Shown: positions 1 to 7,911, numbered from the stretch's first letter. The stretch is 56,341 bases of DNA from Actinomycetes bacterium (GCA_023404955.1 JAEXZY010000047.1:1-56341), one strand, 5' to 3'. Translations and numbers: made by a program. The notes: generated by a model from the letters alone, not told the origin.

Positions 1-110
1 AACTCGGCGATCGCGGCCAACTTGATCGCCTCCGCCCGCGCGACCGCAGCAGCCGAGCCGGTCATCACCTCAACCAGATCCGCCTCCGCCACCCGCGTCA
101 CATCGAACAC
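1..110 (-). CDS. HNH endonuclease / DUF222 (13E12 repeat) family protein, N-terminal fragment
   Basis: Only the first 36 codons are inside the window; the gene runs off the left edge. Reading from a GTG at 110 it begins V-F-D-V-T-R-V-A-E-A-D-L-V-E, followed by an Ala/Glu-rich helix ending A-A-I-A-E-L. This resembles the start of the DUF222 domain found in the 13E12-type HNH endonuclease-like proteins that are repeated in mycobacterial genomes. The diagnostic HNH motif would lie outside the window, so the family call rests on the N-terminal helix pattern. An ATG seven bases upstream in another frame meets a stop after four codons, which supports the GTG. These proteins are often tied to repeats or mobile DNA; no mobile element is visible here. 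Confidence 0.5.
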   Translation of the reverse strand, partial: MFDVTRVAEADLVEVMTGSAAAVARAEAIKLAAIAE

Positions 111-237
111 ATGTACGAATCTACCGACAGTCAATCCGGCCGTGGGCGACAAAATCCCAGCCTGTGGATAACTCCGAGGCTGGGGATGAATCCGACATCG
201 TTCGCTCGAGGCGTACACGAGAACCCAACCTTGAGCG

Positions 238-264
238 CTAGCACTCGCATGTATAGAGTGCTAG
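238..264 (+). promoter_or_regulatory. CIRCE operator (HrcA site) upstream of groES
   Basis: The site is CTAGCACTC, nine bases, then GAGTGCTAG: a perfect 9-9-9 inverted repeat that matches the core of the CIRCE consensus (TTAGCACTC-N9-GAGTGCTAA) in all but the outermost bases. It lies about 105 bases before the groES start and overlaps a TTGAGC/TATAGA-like promoter at about 231-257. The heat-shock repressor HrcA binds such sites and is displaced under heat stress. The hrcA gene is not in this window. Confidence 0.93.
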
Positions 265-369
265 GCGGCAGTCGGTTCAACCCTGTGTCGGCACCCGCGA
301 CGACGGCGCGAGGGCGGTCACCGACCGCCGTGTACGCACACCTACATCAAGAGTGAAGGGGCTCCAATC

Positions 370-669
370 GTGGCAGTCAACATCAAGCCACTCGAGGACA
401 AGATCCTCGTTCAGGCCAACGAGGCCGAGACCACGACCGCTTCCGGTCTGGTCATCCCCGACACCGCCAAGGAAAAGCCGCAGGAAGGCACCGTCGTCGC
501 AGTTGGCCCCGGCCGCTGGGATGAGGATGGCGAGAAGCGGATTCCTCTGGACGTGTCTGAGGGCGACGTGGTCATCTACAGCAAGTACGGCGGCACCGAG
601 ATCAAGTACAACGGCGAGGAGTACCTGATCCTCTCGGCCCGCGACGTGCTGGCTGTCGTCTCCAAGTAA
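370..669 (+). CDS. groES: Co-chaperonin GroES (Cpn10)
   Basis: This is the 10-kDa lid of the GroEL chaperonin, which caps the folding cavity in an ATP-dependent cycle in the cytoplasm. The 99-residue product begins V-A-V-N-I-K-P-L-E-D-K and shows the mobile-loop stretch E-T-T-T-A-S-G-L-V-I-P (about 20-30) and the end of the beta-barrel (Y-L-I-L-S-A-R-D-V-L-A-V-V). Its length is typical. The start is GTG, preceded by a purine-rich stretch (GAGTGAAGGGG) at about 350-361. It is the first gene of the groES-groEL1 operon, controlled by the CIRCE element upstream. A 12-bp hairpin separates it from groEL1. Confidence 0.97.
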   Translation: MAVNIKPLEDKILVQANEAETTTASGLVIPDTAKEKPQEGTVVAVGPGRWDEDGEKRIPLDVSEGDVVIYSKYGGTEIKYNGEEYLILSARDVLAVVSK

Positions 670-681
670 GCGAATCGTGTT

Positions 682-725
682 CCGCCCCGGACATACCCGC
701 ACGCGCGAGGTGGTGTCCGGGGCGG
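682..725 (+). promoter_or_regulatory. Intercistronic RNA hairpin between groES and groEL1
   Basis: CCGCCCCGGACA (682-693) and TGTCCGGGGCGG (714-725) are perfect 12-bp complements around a 20-base loop. There is no T-run, so this is not a simple intrinsic terminator. It sits entirely in the 90-base gap between groES and groEL1. Such a structure could set mRNA stability, processing or partial read-through and so adjust the GroES:GroEL1 ratio; the role is inferred. Confidence 0.75.
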
Positions 726-759
726 TGCGCGTCATACCCGCCTTGAGGGAAAGAAACTT

Positions 760-2391
760 ATGAGCAAGCAAATTGAGTTCAACGAAACCGCGCGTCGCGC
801 CATGGAAGTCGGCGTCGACAAGCTCGCCGACGCGGTCAAGGTGACGCTGGGGCCCCGCGGCCGCCACGTCGTGCTCGCCAAGGCTTTCGGTGGCCCGACG
901 GTCACCAACGACGGCGTGACCATCGCCCGTGACATCGACCTCGAGGATCCGTTCGAGAATCTCGGTGCCCAGCTCGTGAAGTCCGTGGCCACCAAGACCA
1001 ACGACGTTGCGGGCGACGGCACCACCACCGCCACCGTGCTGGCACAGGCCATGGTGAAGGCCGGTCTGCGCAACGTGGCCGCGGGCGCCAACCCGATCGC
1101 GCTCGGCTCGGGCATCAGCAAGGCTGCCGACGCCGCGTCCGAGGCGCTGCTGGCCGCCGCCACCCCGGTCGCCGACCAGAAGGCCATCGCACAGGTCGCC
1201 ACCGTGTCCTCGCGTGACGAGCTGGTGGGCGAGCTGGTCGGCGAAGCCATGACCAAGGTGGGCACCGATGGCGTCGTCACCGTCGAGGAGTCCTCGACTC
1301 TGAACACCGAGCTCGAGGTCACCGAGGGCGTCGGCTTCGACAAGGGCTTCATCTCGGCCTACTTCGTCACCGACTTCGACTCGCAGGAAGCGGTTCTCGA
1401 AGACGCGCTGGTGCTGCTGCACCGCGAGAAGATCAGTTCGCTTCCCGATTTGCTGCCGTTGCTGGAGAAGGTCGCCGAGGCCGGCAAGCCGCTGCTCATC
1501 GTTGCCGAAGACGTTGAGGGCGAAGCACTGTCGACGTTGGTCGTCAACGCGATCCGCAAGACGCTGAAGGCCGTCGCCGTCAAGGCACCGTTCTTCGGTG
1601 ACCGTCGCAAGGCCTTCCTCGACGACCTCGCGGTCGTCACCGGCGGTCAGGTCGTCAACCCCGACGTGGGTCTCGTGCTGCGCGACGTCGGCCTCGAAGT
1701 GCTCGGTACCGCGCGCCGCGTCGTCGTCGACAAGGACAGCACGGTGATCGTCGACGGCGGTGGCACCCAGGACGCCATCGAGGGCCGTAAGGCGCAATTG
1801 CGTTCGGAAATCGAGGCTTCCGATTCCGACTGGGACCGGGAGAAGCTCGAGGAGCGGCTGGCCAAGCTCGCCGGCGGCGTCGCCGTCATCAAGGTCGGCG
1901 CGGCCACCGAGACCGATCTGAAGAAGCGCAAGGAAGCCGTCGAGGACGCCGTGGCCGCCGCCAAGGCTGCCGTCGAAGAGGGCATCGTCGTCGGTGGCGG
2001 GGCCGCGTTGGTGCAGGCCCGTAGCGCCGTCGAGAAGCTGCGCGCCGAGCTCCAGGGCGACGAAGCACTCGGGGTCGGCGTCTTCGCCGCCGCGCTGTCC
2101 TCGCCGCTGTTCTGGATCGCCACCAACGCCGGGCTGGACGGTTCGGTCGTCGTCAACAAGGTCGCCGAACTGCCTGCGGGACAGGGCTTCAACGCCGCGA
2201 CGCTGGAGTACGGCGATCTGATCTCCGAGGGCGTTGTCGATCCGGTCAAGGTGACGCGGTCCGCGGTCGTCAACGCCGCATCGGTCGCACGCATGGTGCT
2301 CACCACCGAGACCGCGGTCGTCGACAAGCCGGCCGAGCCGGAGGCTGACGGCCATGGCCACAGCCACGGCCACGGCCATCACCACCACTAG
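760..2391 (+). CDS. groEL1: Chaperonin GroEL1 (Cpn60.1) with His-rich C-terminus
   Basis: This is the 60-kDa chaperonin subunit beside groES. It has 543 residues with the ATP-binding G-D-G-T-T-T motif at about 86-91 and strong GroEL similarity throughout. The C-terminus is G-H-S-H-G-H-G-H-H-H-H in place of the Gly-Met tail of housekeeping GroELs. This His tail marks mycobacterial GroEL1, the non-essential paralog; the essential groEL2 lies elsewhere. In M. smegmatis GroEL1 is linked to mycolate metabolism and biofilm formation, and the His tail can bind metal. A strong ribosome site (GAGGGAAAG, about 744-752) precedes the ATG. A strong terminator follows. Confidence 0.97.
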   Translation: MSKQIEFNETARRAMEVGVDKLADAVKVTLGPRGRHVVLAKAFGGPTVTNDGVTIARDIDLEDPFENLGAQLVKSVATKTNDVAGDGTTTATVLAQAMVKAGLRNVAAGANPIALGSGISKAADAASEALLAAATPVADQKAIAQVATVSSRDELVGELVGEAMTKVGTDGVVTVEESSTLNTELEVTEGVGFDKGFISAYFVTDFDSQEAVLEDALVLLHREKISSLPDLLPLLEKVAEAGKPLLIVAEDVEGEALSTLVVNAIRKTLKAVAVKAPFFGDRRKAFLDDLAVVTGGQVVNPDVGLVLRDVGLEVLGTARRVVVDKDSTVIVDGGGTQDAIEGRKAQLRSEIEASDSDWDREKLEERLAKLAGGVAVIKVGAATETDLKKRKEAVEDAVAAAKAAVEEGIVVGGGAALVQARSAVEKLRAELQGDEALGVGVFAAALSSPLFWIATNAGLDGSVVVNKVAELPAGQGFNAATLEYGDLISEGVVDPVKVTRSAVVNAASVARMVLTTETAVVDKPAEPEADGHGHSHGHGHHHH

Positions 2392-2402
2392 GTAGTGCCA
2401 CG

Positions 2403-2438
2403 AAACACCCCCGGTCCCCGCGGACCGGGGGTGTTTTT
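2403..2438 (+). terminator. Rho-independent terminator of the groES-groEL1 operon
   Basis: There is a perfect 15-bp stem (2403-2417 with 2422-2436) closed by the four-base loop CCGC and followed by a run of T at 2434-2438. It starts 12 bases after the groEL1 stop codon. It is the clearest intrinsic terminator in the window. Confidence 0.93.
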
Positions 2439-2473
2439 CGTACACCGGTGAATGTTCGGCTCTAGTCTCGGGC

Positions 2474-3988
2474 ATGGACCGCATCTGGCAGTGGGCGTGG
2501 GACCGGTTCGGGGCGAGACATCGCTGGGCGAGTCTGGCCGTCGTGTTCCCAGCGGGATTGCCGCTCTATGTATTCTGGTCGTCTCTCGTCGTCGCCCTCG
2601 AAGGGTCCCGTCATTACGTCGAGGCAGCCGTCATCGCGACCATCGTCCTTCTGCTGCTGAATGTCTACGCGGCCTTCGCCGACCGCAAGCGCTACCGGCC
2701 TGTCGAGCAGTGGGCGAGGGGCGAGCACGTCGATCGGGCAGCAGCGCTGGAGGCGACATACACCTTCGCCCGGCGCGCAGTTCTGCGCGCGCTGTGGTTG
2801 AACGCGCTCGCATTTGCCGTGATGTCGGTGATCGTCGGCGCAGTCACCGGAGCGGACGGACTACGGCTTACCCAGTACGGGCTGCTGGGCGCCGCAACCG
2901 CAACCATGACCTATTGCATCGGTCTGCACAGCATGTTGGAGGCGGCAGCCCGGCCGGCGCGGGCCGCGATCGCCGGTGACACGAGCATCGGGGACTCCCT
3001 ACCCCGTACCCGCCCGACGATCGCCGCCTGGTCGAGCATGACGGTCCTCGGGACTGCGTTCGTCTTCTCTGTCGAAGGCGCGATGCTGGCGGCTGCGATG
3101 GTCGGGGCCAGCCCGCAGCCACTTCTTTTCCTCGGGATCGGCAGTGCGATGACAATCGGGTTCGGAGTTCCGCTGGCCGTCGGCATCGGTTTCTCACCGT
3201 CGATGCGGCCGATTCGTGATCTTGCGGAGGGAACCGAACGTGTCGCTGCTGGCGACTACAGCACGCGCGTCCCGGTGGTCCAGGACGACGATCTCGGAGT
3301 GCTGACAGCGTCATTCAATCGCATGCAGGCGGGATTGGCTGAGCGGCAACGACTTCAATCGGCATTCGGCGCCTATGTCGACCCCACGCTGGCCGCCCGT
3401 CTGCTGGAGCAGGGCGACGACGTGTTCACCGGCGAGCGCCGCGAGGTGACGGTGATGTTCGTCGACATCCGCGACTTCACTCCGTTCGCCGAGACCCACA
3501 CCGCGGAGGACACCGTCGCACGGCTGAACGGTCTGTTCGAGATCGTGGTGCCGGCTGTCGTCGGTGCCGGTGGCCACGTCAACAAATTCCTCGGTGACGG
3601 TGCGCTCGCCGTCTTCGGCGCTCCCAACGATCTCGCGGACCATGCCGACGCAGCCGTGAGCGCGGCTGCGCACATTCACCGCCTCGTCGCCGAGCACTTC
3701 GGCGGTGAGCTTCGGATCGGCATCGGAATCAACACCGGCAAAGTGATCGCGGGCACCATCGGCGGCGGCCCTCATCTCGAGTTCACCCTGATCGGCGATA
3801 CGACGAACGTGGCTGCCCGCGTCGAGCAACTCACCAAGACCACCGGGGACACCATCCTCGTCACCCAAGCCACTGTCGAGGCGCTGGCGTCTCGACCGCC
3901 CGGACTCATCGATCGCGGATTGCACGCCTTGAAGGGCAAATCGGCCCCCACAGCGGTCTTCGGTCTGGACCCGACGCAGAGCGGCTAG
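2474..3988 (+). CDS. Membrane-bound class III adenylate cyclase with HAMP domain
   Basis: The 504-residue protein should make cAMP from ATP at the inner face of the membrane. The first ~240 residues contain about six hydrophobic segments. A HAMP linker follows (about 243-295, from P-I-R-D-L-A to F-N-R-M), then a class III cyclase domain (about 325-500). Visible catalytic features are F-V-D-I-R-D-F-T with the two metal-binding Asp, N-K-F-L-G-D-G with a purine-specifying Lys, and I-G-D-T-T-N-V-A-A-R, which carries the conserved Asn and Arg of the active site. All key residues appear present. The architecture matches the M. tuberculosis Rv1318c/Rv1319c/Rv1320c/Rv3645 group. The gene lies just after the groEL1 terminator and should have its own promoter. 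It converges with the esterase gene and overlaps its end. Confidence 0.9.
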   Translation: MDRIWQWAWDRFGARHRWASLAVVFPAGLPLYVFWSSLVVALEGSRHYVEAAVIATIVLLLLNVYAAFADRKRYRPVEQWARGEHVDRAAALEATYTFARRAVLRALWLNALAFAVMSVIVGAVTGADGLRLTQYGLLGAATATMTYCIGLHSMLEAAARPARAAIAGDTSIGDSLPRTRPTIAAWSSMTVLGTAFVFSVEGAMLAAAMVGASPQPLLFLGIGSAMTIGFGVPLAVGIGFSPSMRPIRDLAEGTERVAAGDYSTRVPVVQDDDLGVLTASFNRMQAGLAERQRLQSAFGAYVDPTLAARLLEQGDDVFTGERREVTVMFVDIRDFTPFAETHTAEDTVARLNGLFEIVVPAVVGAGGHVNKFLGDGALAVFGAPNDLADHADAAVSAAAHIHRLVAEHFGGELRIGIGINTGKVIAGTIGGGPHLEFTLIGDTTNVAARVEQLTKTTGDTILVTQATVEALASRPPGLIDRGLHALKGKSAPTAVFGLDPTQSG

Positions 3989-5288
3989 CGACGAGCCCCC
4001 GAGATCGGAACCCGGTCGCCGCGCCGGAACCGTGGGCGAACGCACTCCATTGCGCACGAACGCGGACCGCCAGGTCCTCGTCGACCCCGTCGCTGCCCAA
4101 CATCGGTGCGTTCGACCAGGTTTCGCGCGAGCCCAGCAGCAGCGGGAGCTCGATGCAGTGGCACGCGCCGAACGGGCCGGGTGTCCAATCGACGCGATAG
4201 GTGTGGGCGCGTCCGCCGGCCGCCCGCCACGACGAGGCCAGCGCGAGTGCGGGAGCGCCGAACGCTCGCCGCGTGAGGGCGCGCCCCGCCATCGTCGACG
4301 CCGCACCCCCGACCCTGCCCAGCCGACGCAGCCGAGCACCGCGCCTGTCGAGCAACACGAACGGCAGCGCGTCATCGCGCGTGTACCCGACCAGGAGCTC
4401 GACACGCGACGCCGCCAGGGTCACCGCCTCCGGGTCCGCGATCGGCAGTTGGCTCACGTTCGGCGCAAACGGCATCTTGCCGATCAAGCCGAACGGCGCG
4501 GCGGCGGTCAGCGCGGCCGCCTGCGCCTGCAACAGGAGCCCGATGTCAGCACTGCTCGGCGCGACGCCCGACAGGCGCGCCGACGCCGCCTCGCGCATCG
4601 CCGCGACCATCGCGGTCCGGTCGACGCCGAGGACTCCCAACGGGGCACTTTGCAAAATGGCGCGGGTGAACAGCGCCTCCGTCTCCGGGCACATCATCAG
4701 CGCCAGCGCCGAGTAGCCGCCCGCTGACTGTCCGAACACCGTGACGCGGCGAGGATCGCCGCCGAATGCGGCGATGTTGTCCTGCACCCAGCGCAGTGCG
4801 GCGATCTGATCCCGCAGGCCCAGGTTGTCGCAGTCGGCGTCGGCCAGGTTCAGGAAGCCGAGGATTCCGAGCCGGTAGCTGACCCGCACGACGATCACGC
4901 GGCCCTCACGAACCAGGGTGTCGGGATCGTACATAGCGGCCTCGCCGCTTCCCGACACGTAGGCGCCGCCGTGGAACCACACCATCACCGGCAATCCGTC
5001 GGCGTCCGCGGGTGCGGTCACGCTCAGCACCTGGCAGTGCTCGCTGGTCGCGAGTCCGTCGAGCACCGGTCCGGTGACGAACGCCAGCCGCGACGGAAGT
5101 TGGGGGCACGCCGGGCCTCGCGCCGTCGCGTCGACGGCATCGGAGGACGCGGCTGGGGATTCGGCGACGGGAACCGGCGGGGCGAATCTCTCGGCGGTCG
5201 CGTAGGGCACTCCACGCGCCTGGATCAGCCCGTCGACCTCCTGGACCAACAGTCGGCCGCCCGTCGAGGTGATCGAGCGCGTGGTCAC
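3906..5288 (-). CDS. Type-B carboxylesterase family protein
   Basis: An alpha/beta-hydrolase of about 460 residues from the GTG at 5288 (V-T-T-R-S-I-T-S). It shows the oxyanion motif F-H-G-G-A-Y-V-S-G-S, the nucleophile elbow V-F-G-Q-S-A-G-G, and the C-terminal His region G-A-C-H-C-I-E-L-P, so the catalytic machinery looks intact. It probably hydrolyses carboxylic esters; the substrate is unknown. The last ~27 codons run antisense to the cyclase 3' end and look unlike a normal family tail. A shift of frame near 4020 would instead end at 3985 with ...V-P-I-S-G-A-R-R, just beside the cyclase stop, so a small frameshift or sequencing error near the end is possible. An in-frame start 14 codons upstream (5330) is an alternative. 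Confidence 0.82.
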   Translation of the reverse strand: MTTRSITSTGGRLLVQEVDGLIQARGVPYATAERFAPPVPVAESPAASSDAVDATARGPACPQLPSRLAFVTGPVLDGLATSEHCQVLSVTAPADADGLPVMVWFHGGAYVSGSGEAAMYDPDTLVREGRVIVVRVSYRLGILGFLNLADADCDNLGLRDQIAALRWVQDNIAAFGGDPRRVTVFGQSAGGYSALALMMCPETEALFTRAILQSAPLGVLGVDRTAMVAAMREAASARLSGVAPSSADIGLLLQAQAAALTAAAPFGLIGKMPFAPNVSQLPIADPEAVTLAASRVELLVGYTRDDALPFVLLDRRGARLRRLGRVGGAASTMAGRALTRRAFGAPALALASSWRAAGGRAHTYRVDWTPGPFGACHCIELPLLLGSRETWSNAPMLGSDGVDEDLAVRVRAQWSAFAHGSGAATGFRSRGLVASRSASGPDRRPLWGPICPSRRAIRDR

Positions 5289-5362
5289 GCGTCCACCATA
5301 GGGCTCCACCACACGACCATGTGCCCGCACTCACCCCGGCAGACACTGGTCATCGCGCCTGC

Positions 5363-5388
5363 CATGAGTAAAATGGTTTTTGCTCATG
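5363..5388 (+). promoter_or_regulatory. Near-perfect palindrome over the -10 box of the ThrE-type gene
   Basis: Bases 5363-5388 form an inverted repeat with CATGAG/CTCATG arms continuing into AAAA/TTTT: 10 of 12 base pairs match around a central GG. It contains TAAAAT (5369-5374), a very good -10 hexamer, in an otherwise GC-rich region. The exporter start (5433) would then have a leader of about 50 bases. A repressor bound here would block the promoter. The regulator is not encoded next door. Confidence 0.6.
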
Positions 5389-5432
5389 ACCTCGATGGCA
5401 GAGCGAATCCGACGAATCAGGAGGGCACAGCC

Positions 5433-6860
5433 GTGGGCGCGCAGCCACGCCAGCGCGGGCTTTTGAGCCGCATCGTGCGGGAGACCGACCCGCCGACCGG
5501 CGCCATGCCGCGGCTACCGGCGTCTGTGGCCGACATCGACGACGCCTACTACGCGCGTGTCGGCGAGGTGCTCGACCTCGCGGGCAACATCGGCGCTATC
5601 CTGATGGCGTCGGGGACGCCCGCGACCGCCACGATGGATCAGGTCACCGCGATCACCTCCGCATACGGCGTCGAACGCTGCGAGGTCGATGTCATCAACA
5701 CGACCATTCACATCGCCGCGTACCGCGGACCATCGTCGCCGGTCAGCACCTTGCACATCGTGCAGTCGCGATCCATCGACTTCAGTCGGCTGGCGGCCGT
5801 CGACCGGCTGATCGCCAAGATCCGCGCCGGCGACATCTCGCCGACCGACGCCCGCGCCGAACTCGACGAGATCATCATCGCGCCGCATCCGTACCGCCGG
5901 TGGATCGCCACCTTGGCGTGGGGTGCGCTGGCATTCGCCACCGCGGGCACCCTCGGCGCCAGCTGGCTCGCCTGCGTGGTCAGTGCCCTGAGCACCATGA
6001 CGATCGACCGGGTGAACCGGCGCCTCAACCGGCACGGCCTGCCGTTCTTCTTCCAGTACGCCGTCGGCGGGATGATCGCCGCCGCGCCCCCGATCATCCT
6101 GTACTGGCTCAGCCCCCGGCTCGGCATTCACTTCGAGCCGACCATCGCGATCGCCGCCGGCCTGGTCGTGCTACTCGCCGGACTGTCGTTGGTGGGGTCG
6201 GTCGGCGACGTCATCAGCGGTGCGCCGGTCACGGCCGCCGGGCGCTTCTTCGAGCTGGTGATGATGACCGGGGCGACGATCGCCGGCGTGGCGCTGGTGC
6301 TGCACCTGGCCAACCGCTTCGGTGCACCGTTCGTCGCCATCGACGCGCACTCGCCGCCTGCCATCGCCGAGTTCCCCGCCCGCGTCGCGTTCGGCGCCGC
6401 GAGCGCGGCGGCCTACGCGCTGGCCTGCTACGCCGAACGTTCGGCGGCCATCGCGGCCGCCTTCGGTGGGGCTGCGGGCACCATCGCGTTCCTGCTCGCG
6501 CAGGGCGCCGGGCTGGGCGCCGTAGTGGCCTCGTTCGTGGCCGCGGTCCCGATCGGACTGGTCGGACGACTGATGGAGCGTCGCAACCTGGCGCCGCCGA
6601 TGGTCGTCTCGATCGCCGGCATCGTGCCGCTGCTGCCGGGTCTGGCGTTGCTGCACGGCATCTACGCCATCCTCAACGACCAGAGTGCCGTGGGCTTCGC
6701 CTCGGTGCTGGGTGCGTTCGCCATCGGGACCGCGCTCGCGGCAGGCGTGACGCTGGGCGAGTGGAGTTCGTGGAAGGTGCGCCGGCGGCGGCTGCAGGCG
6801 CGACGCGCGAACCGCAGCCTCAAGCTGCCGGGTCGCTCACCGCTGAGCTCTGCCGACTAA
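5433..6860 (+). CDS. Threonine/serine exporter (ThrE) family membrane protein
   Basis: This 475-residue protein joins both halves of the ThrE fold. Residues ~1-150 are a soluble domain (D-D-A-Y-Y-A-R-V-G-E-V-L-D-L-A and later R-C-E-V-D-V-I-N-T), and residues ~152-455 form about ten membrane segments. ThrE of Corynebacterium glutamicum exports threonine and serine using the proton-motive force; the same role is inferred. The start is GTG at 5433 because AGGAGGG (5419-5425) sits seven bases before it. An ATG at 5364 lies inside the palindromic promoter and is less likely. A basic tail (K-V-R-R-R-R-L) ends the protein in the cytoplasm. It is divergent from the esterase gene and convergent with the thiocyanate hydrolase-like cluster. 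Confidence 0.87.
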   Translation: MGAQPRQRGLLSRIVRETDPPTGAMPRLPASVADIDDAYYARVGEVLDLAGNIGAILMASGTPATATMDQVTAITSAYGVERCEVDVINTTIHIAAYRGPSSPVSTLHIVQSRSIDFSRLAAVDRLIAKIRAGDISPTDARAELDEIIIAPHPYRRWIATLAWGALAFATAGTLGASWLACVVSALSTMTIDRVNRRLNRHGLPFFFQYAVGGMIAAAPPIILYWLSPRLGIHFEPTIAIAAGLVVLLAGLSLVGSVGDVISGAPVTAAGRFFELVMMTGATIAGVALVLHLANRFGAPFVAIDAHSPPAIAEFPARVAFGAASAAAYALACYAERSAAIAAAFGGAAGTIAFLLAQGAGLGAVVASFVAAVPIGLVGRLMERRNLAPPMVVSIAGIVPLLPGLALLHGIYAILNDQSAVGFASVLGAFAIGTALAAGVTLGEWSSWKVRRRRLQARRANRSLKLPGRSPLSSAD

Positions 6861-7201
6861 GTGGCCTCGAGGCGGGCCCGCACAGCGGCCATCCGCTGCT
6901 GCAGGTCGGCCTCCGAGATCACCCCCCGCTCGAGCAGCGAGTGCGCGAGCGCGACGAGCTGGTTCTCGGGGTAGGGCAGGTCGGCGTAGGTGGTCGCCAC
7001 GAGGACGTCCTCCTCGTCCCGGCGCTCCTGGAACGTCGGCACCCCGGCTTCGCAGGCGGCGCGGTCGAGCGCGTCGCACAACCCGTCCAGGCTGGTCTTC
7101 CACGGCGGCACCGGGTTCTCGACGCCGTACTTCGCCGCCACCCGCGGCCACACCTGATCGCCGTCGATCATGGCCCGCAGCGCTGAACCGTCCACGGTCA
7201 C
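6857..7201 (-). CDS. Small third protein of the thiocyanate hydrolase-like cluster (putative activator, P15K-like)
   Basis: A 114-residue protein whose GTG start overlaps the gamma-subunit stop by four bases (GTGA), indicating translational coupling. The middle reads P-P-W-K-T-S-L-D-G-L-C-D-A-L, and the C-terminal helix L-V-A-L-A-H-S-L-L-E-R-G-V-I-S resembles the N-terminal fold of nitrile hydratase beta subunits and their activator proteins. In Thiobacillus thioparus, thiocyanate hydrolase genes are followed by a small protein (P15K) needed for cobalt insertion; the same position here suggests the same job, which is an inference. It could also be an extra structural subunit. Its end overlaps the end of the ThrE-type gene by four bases. 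Confidence 0.65.
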   Translation of the reverse strand: MTVDGSALRAMIDGDQVWPRVAAKYGVENPVPPWKTSLDGLCDALDRAACEAGVPTFQERRDEEDVLVATTYADLPYPENQLVALAHSLLERGVISEADLQQRMAAVRARLEAT

Positions 7202-7911
7202 TCCGCGATCGGGTGCAGCGCGGGCCGGGTGTCGGTGATGACATTGGTGGTCACTCCGGCTTTGGGCAGCGCCACACCGATCAGGCAGTCCCGGGTGACG
7301 ATCTCGGCGAGTTGGTCTTCCGTCCAGCCCTCCGTGCCGTCGGGGCGCATCGGCATCACCATGAACCGGTGCTTCTGGTTCGAGTCCTGCACGCGGACCT
7401 CGACGTCCTCGGGCAGATACAGCCCGAACTCGGCGAGGACCTGACGAGGCCAGCGCACGAGCCGACGGCGATAGTTCGGGGTGCGGTACCACTCGGGTGA
7501 GTTACCGAGAATCGGTCGTGGGTAGCACGAACACAACGCGCACACGATGACGTGGTGCACCGACGGGGTATCCGCCAGGATCTCGAAAGCGGTGAAGTCA
7601 CTCGGTGTTCCGAAACCGGTCGGTTCCATCCAGTCGACGCCGACCTCCTTGCTCGCCGACATCGGTTCGGTCAGGGCGAGCCGTCGAAAGTCCGAATCCA
7701 GCCAGGCCCGTGCCACCAGTCGCGCAGCAGGCGTCGGGCCAATCTGCTCGGCGAACTCGGTGAACCGCCGGTGGTCTTCTGCGGTGAAGATGCCCTTCTC
7801 GATGCACAGTTCGCGCAACGCGATCTCGAGTACCTCGAAGTCGGTGATCTCGTCGACCATGGGCTTGACGGTGCGTTCATGGTCGTGGTCATGGTCGTGG
7901 TCGTGCGACAT
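7198..7911 (-). CDS. Thiocyanate hydrolase gamma / cobalt nitrile hydratase alpha subunit-like protein
   Basis: This 237-residue subunit carries the metal site of the nitrile hydratase/thiocyanate hydrolase family: V-C-A-L-C-S-C (Cys124, Cys127, Cys129), where two Cys are normally oxidised to sulfinic/sulfenic acids around Co(III). The following Y-P-R-P-I-L-G-N-S-P-E-W-Y-R and the late stretch T-R-D-C-L-I-G-V-A are closer to thiocyanate hydrolase gamma than to nitrile hydratase as I recall them. The N-terminus is M-S followed by five His and four Asp in alternation, probably metal-binding, as in T. thioparus gamma. The residue after the first Cys is Ala, where Co enzymes usually have Thr and Fe enzymes Ser. 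The start is the ATG at 7911, after a GAGAGGGGG ribosome site. Likely reaction: SCN- to carbonyl sulfide and ammonia, or nitrile hydration. Confidence 0.85.
   Translation of the reverse strand: MSHDHDHDHDHERTVKPMVDEITDFEVLEIALRELCIEKGIFTAEDHRRFTEFAEQIGPTPAARLVARAWLDSDFRRLALTEPMSASKEVGVDWMEPTGFGTPSDFTAFEILADTPSVHHVIVCALCSCYPRPILGNSPEWYRTPNYRRRLVRWPRQVLAEFGLYLPEDVEVRVQDSNQKHRFMVMPMRPDGTEGWTEDQLAEIVTRDCLIGVALPKAGVTTNVITDTRPALHPIAE

Noticed and set aside
2341..2391. Link between the GroEL1 His tail and the His-Asp tail of the SCNase-like gamma subunit
   Set aside because: Both could bind metal, but the GroEL1 tail is common to mycobacteria that lack the enzyme, so there is no reason to connect them.
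277..2484. Long open frame on the minus strand across groES-groEL1
   Set aside because: It is antisense to two certain genes, low-complexity (Asp/Gly/Arg-rich), and has no known motifs; such frames are common in GC-rich coding DNA.
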